Source: JBGPIT01 sp041485125 (GTDB lineage: Bacteria > Desulfobacterota > Binatia > UTPRO1). Taken from it: a DNA stretch of 10,565 nucleotides. The notes beneath the pieces were generated by a model. That model searched no databases, was not told the DNA's origin, and worked only from the letters and a program-made list of their open reading frames with translations. Positions 9,262 to 10,565 of the stretch are shown here, piece after piece. The position numbers and the translations under genes were made by a program. The stretch spans positions 1 to 10,565 of the forward strand of contig JBGPIT010000159.1 in assembly GCA_041485125.1 (NCBI GenBank). Reading direction: 5' to 3'. Every line of letters starts with the position of its first letter. The stretch's first letter is position 1.

Positions 9262-9867
9262 TCAGCCTAGCAAGCCCGCAGGTCCCGTTGGCCCGGTGGG
9301 ACCCGTCGGCCCGGTCACACCGATCAGGCCGGTCGCACCTGGATCGCCGGTGGCGCCGGTGGGTCCTGTCGGTCCAGTCGTTCCGCCACCGGTCGGCCCC
9401 GTCGGGCCGGTCGGTCCGGGTGTGCCGCCGCCAACGATCTGCAGCTGGCAATCGTCGGGCACGCCCACGAGCGCCGCGACGGGTACGACCACGCGCAGGT
9501 ACACCGCTCCATCGATCGGCGGCGCGTCGAGCACCGTGGTGATCAGGATCGTATGAACGACACGCGGACCGAGACGCACCGGCACTTCGCGCGGAATCTC
9601 GAATCGCAGCAGCGAGCTGCCCGCGAGGTGCTCCTCGCTGTGCACGCTGACGGTGCAGGCGGCGTCGCTGTAGAGCGTGAACTGCAATGCGTCGTCGGCG
9701 TCGAGTGTACCGAACGACCGCCGCGTCACCCGGTACTCGACCGGCAGCGAGCTCGCGAGCACCGCGAGCGGCGCCACGGCGATCATCACCGCACAGGCGA
9801 TCAACGCGGCGCCCGCACGCCACGGCAGCGGCATCGCGCCGCATCGACTCGGTCGAGAAGCCGTCAT
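9262..9867 (-). CDS. Exported protein with collagen-like Gly-Pro-Thr tail
   Basis: Counted from ATG 9867 the protein has 201 residues. AAAGGA (complement of 9875-9880) lies 7 nt upstream, which favours this start over ATG 9873, which would have only 1 nt of spacing. Residues 1-40 form a signal peptide: a basic start (SRPSRCG, R17), a hydrophobic core AGAALIACAVMIAVAPLAVLA and a small-residue cleavage site near Ala38-Ser40. Residues ~41-147 form a small beta-rich domain with Cys71 and Cys140, which could pair after export; I do not recognise it. From residue 148 to the end the chain is almost entirely Gly-X-Y triplets, mostly Gly-Pro-Thr, as in bacterial collagen-like proteins, which trimerise and are often surface-exposed. 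No sortase motif or C-terminal anchor is seen. It is convergent with the P450 operon across 27 bp. The function is unknown. Confidence 0.82.
   Translation of the reverse strand: MTASRPSRCGAMPLPWRAGAALIACAVMIAVAPLAVLASSLPVEYRVTRRSFGTLDADDALQFTLYSDAACTVSVHSEEHLAGSSLLRFEIPREVPVRLGPRVVHTILITTVLDAPPIDGAVYLRVVVPVAALVGVPDDCQLQIVGGGTPGPTGPTGPTGGGTTGPTGPTGATGDPGATGLIGVTGPTGPTGPTGPAGLLG
9265..9426 (-). repeat. Collagen-like 9-nt triplet repeat tract (Gly-X-Y)
   Basis: The 3' end of the gene is a degenerate tandem array of GGN-CCN-ACN units. Four triplets (GTP, then three GPT) are followed by an extra Gly-Gly. Then come 13 triplets: GTT, two GPT, GAT, GDP, GAT, GLI, GVT, three GPT, GPA and GLL, and a final Gly before the stop. 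Synonymous codons vary, so the array is not a very recent expansion, but its unit invites slippage and length variation between strains as well as assembly errors. Confidence 0.85.
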
Positions 9868-10194
9868 GAGCATGTCCTTTCGAGATGCATCGTATCGTGG
9901 TCACCGCATACGTTATATTCGCAACTATCGCGTGCGATAGCGCGTACGGTATCTTAGGTCGTATACGTAGAGCGCCTGCCACTCTCCTGTTCGTAGTCGT
10001 TGCGATCTGTTACGCGAGCTGCCGCGGCAACGGCCCGCACTTCGACGACTGGTACGTCATCGAGTGGCTTCGACCAGGCCGTACGTCCCTCGGGGCGGCG
10101 ATGACGTCGCGTATCGTCCAGGCCACCGTTCGGCGACGCGCGCGAGGGTGGTCTCGGCGCGGGCCGCCGATCGTGCCGGCAGGCGAGGGCGCGC
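9868..10194. other. Gene-free, relatively AT-rich stretch
   Basis: This 327-bp gap lies between the start of the collagen-like gene and the stop of the glutathione transferase gene, both on the minus strand. Its left part (about 9885-10015) is clearly richer in A/T than the rest of the window and full of TATA, GTATAC and GATAC words, as expected of a promoter region. The right part returns to the GC-rich background. It contains TGCCGCGGCA at 10020-10029 but no recognisable gene. The open frames crossing it look like shadows. Confidence 0.5.
9912..9940 (-). promoter_or_regulatory. Candidate promoter and palindromic operator of the collagen-like gene
   Basis: On the minus strand a TATAAC box (complement of 9912-9917) lies 44 nt before the start codon, a plausible -10 element. 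Seven nucleotides further upstream is the perfect palindrome CTATCGC-GT-GCGATAG at 9925-9940, in the place where a -35/-10 spacer would be. No good -35 box is visible, which would fit a promoter that depends on an activator, or a repressor site covering the promoter. A further 8-bp palindrome, CGTATACG, lies at 9960-9967. Confidence 0.4.
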
Positions 10195-10565
10195 CTAGCG
10201 GCCGGCGAGCTGGCGCGTGCCGAAGAGAATCGAGCGCGCTTCGTCGGTCATCTCGGCGGTCGCGCGGCGCTTGTCGTCGAGGACGGCGAGACCCCGCTCG
10301 ACCGCGGGGCGCGCCCGCAAGGTCGTCACCCAACGCGCGAGGTGCGGGAAGTCGTCGAGACCCACGACCTGCGCGACGGCATGGACCCACGGGAAGCTCG
10401 CCATGTCGGCGATCGAGTAGTCGCCGGCGAGGAACTCGTGGTCCGCCAGACGCGTGTCGAGGACGCGGCAGAGGCGGCGCGACTCGTTGGTGTAGCGGTC
10501 GACGGCGTAGGGGATCTTCTCCGGCGCATAGCGCAGGAAGTGGCTCGCTTGACCGAACATCGGCC
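10195..10565 (-). CDS. Glutathione S-transferase (YfcG/YghU-like), C-terminal domain, partial
   Basis: The gene runs off the right edge. About 122 codons of the 3' part are present and the N-terminal thioredoxin-fold domain that binds glutathione is missing. The visible part matches the all-helical C-terminal domain: FGQASHFLRYAPEKIPYAVDR and an RRLCRVLDTRLADHEFLAG helix, then the GST folding motif (N-capping box) SIAD in GDYSIADMASFPWV, 49-52 residues after the first visible Met. This pattern fits the Nu-class YfcG/YghU proteins of E. coli, which act as glutathione-dependent disulphide reductases or peroxidases. An ATG at 10560 sits inside the domain (family consensus GPM-GQ) and is not the real start. 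The gene is likely separate from the operon; a role in handling oxidised or electrophilic catabolites is only a guess. Confidence 0.88.
   Translation of the reverse strand, partial: PMFGQASHFLRYAPEKIPYAVDRYTNESRRLCRVLDTRLADHEFLAGDYSIADMASFPWVHAVAQVVGLDDFPHLARWVTTLRARPAVERGLAVLDDKRRATAEMTDEARSILFGTRQLAGR

Noticed and set aside
9265..9426. Tandem repeat considered as a CRISPR array or non-coding satellite.
   Set aside because: The unit is 9 nt, there are no spacers, and the tract is in frame as Gly-X-Y triplets.
9251..9982. A longer 243-codon minus-strand frame over the collagen-like gene.
   Set aside because: It is in another frame: it lacks a signal peptide and gives scrambled Arg/Asp-rich sequence where the chosen frame gives regular Gly-X-Y triplets.

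Overview
The window is GC-rich throughout (G/C at most third codon positions) and carries genes typical of a soil or sediment bacterium with broad aromatic, lipid or steroid catabolism. There is no ribosomal or tRNA marker. The taxon is therefore an inference: a high-GC Gram-negative-like lineage (Binatota/Deltaproteobacteria-type or a related proteobacterium) fits best, and an actinobacterium is not excluded.

Layout. (1) 2-877, plus strand: the C-terminal half of an FAD-dependent aromatic-ring hydroxylase of the MhpA/PheA type, cut by the window edge. (2) 769-1653, minus: an AraC-family regulator with an N-terminal cupin, convergent with gene 1 and overlapping its 3' end by 109 nt. (3) 1709-2275, plus: a small class I SAM-dependent methyltransferase, divergent from the regulator across 55 bp. 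(4) 2293-4611, minus: a membrane-bound histidine kinase with about six transmembrane helices, two GAF-like domains, HisKA and HATPase_c, with no response regulator beside it. (5) 4612-5012: about 400 bp without a gene, holding several short palindromes. (6) 5013-9234, plus: a tightly coupled three-gene operon, P450 (CYP125-like) - acyl-CoA ligase - P450, with 4-nt stop/start overlaps at both junctions. (7) 9262-9867, minus: a small exported protein ending in a collagen-like Gly-Pro-Thr tail, convergent with the operon. (8) 9868-10194: a relatively AT-rich stretch with a perfect 16-bp palindrome, probably the promoter region of gene 7. (9) 10195-10565, minus: the C-terminal domain of a YfcG/YghU-type glutathione S-transferase, cut by the right edge.

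How the genes may work together. The operon is the centre of interest. A P450 that oxidises a terminal methyl group to an alcohol or acid, followed by an acyl-CoA ligase that activates the acid for beta-oxidation, is the known logic of bacterial sterol side-chain and branched-chain degradation. The second P450 could act on another position or another chain. The ring hydroxylase and the glutathione transferase would fit the same catabolic or detoxifying setting, but nothing in the sequence ties them to the operon. No ferredoxin or ferredoxin reductase is present, so electrons for the P450s must come from elsewhere. I see no clear evidence of a wholly new system. The least ordinary items are the P450-ligase-P450 unit, the collagen-tailed exported protein with its palindromic promoter region, and the antisense C-terminal extension of the AraC regulator.
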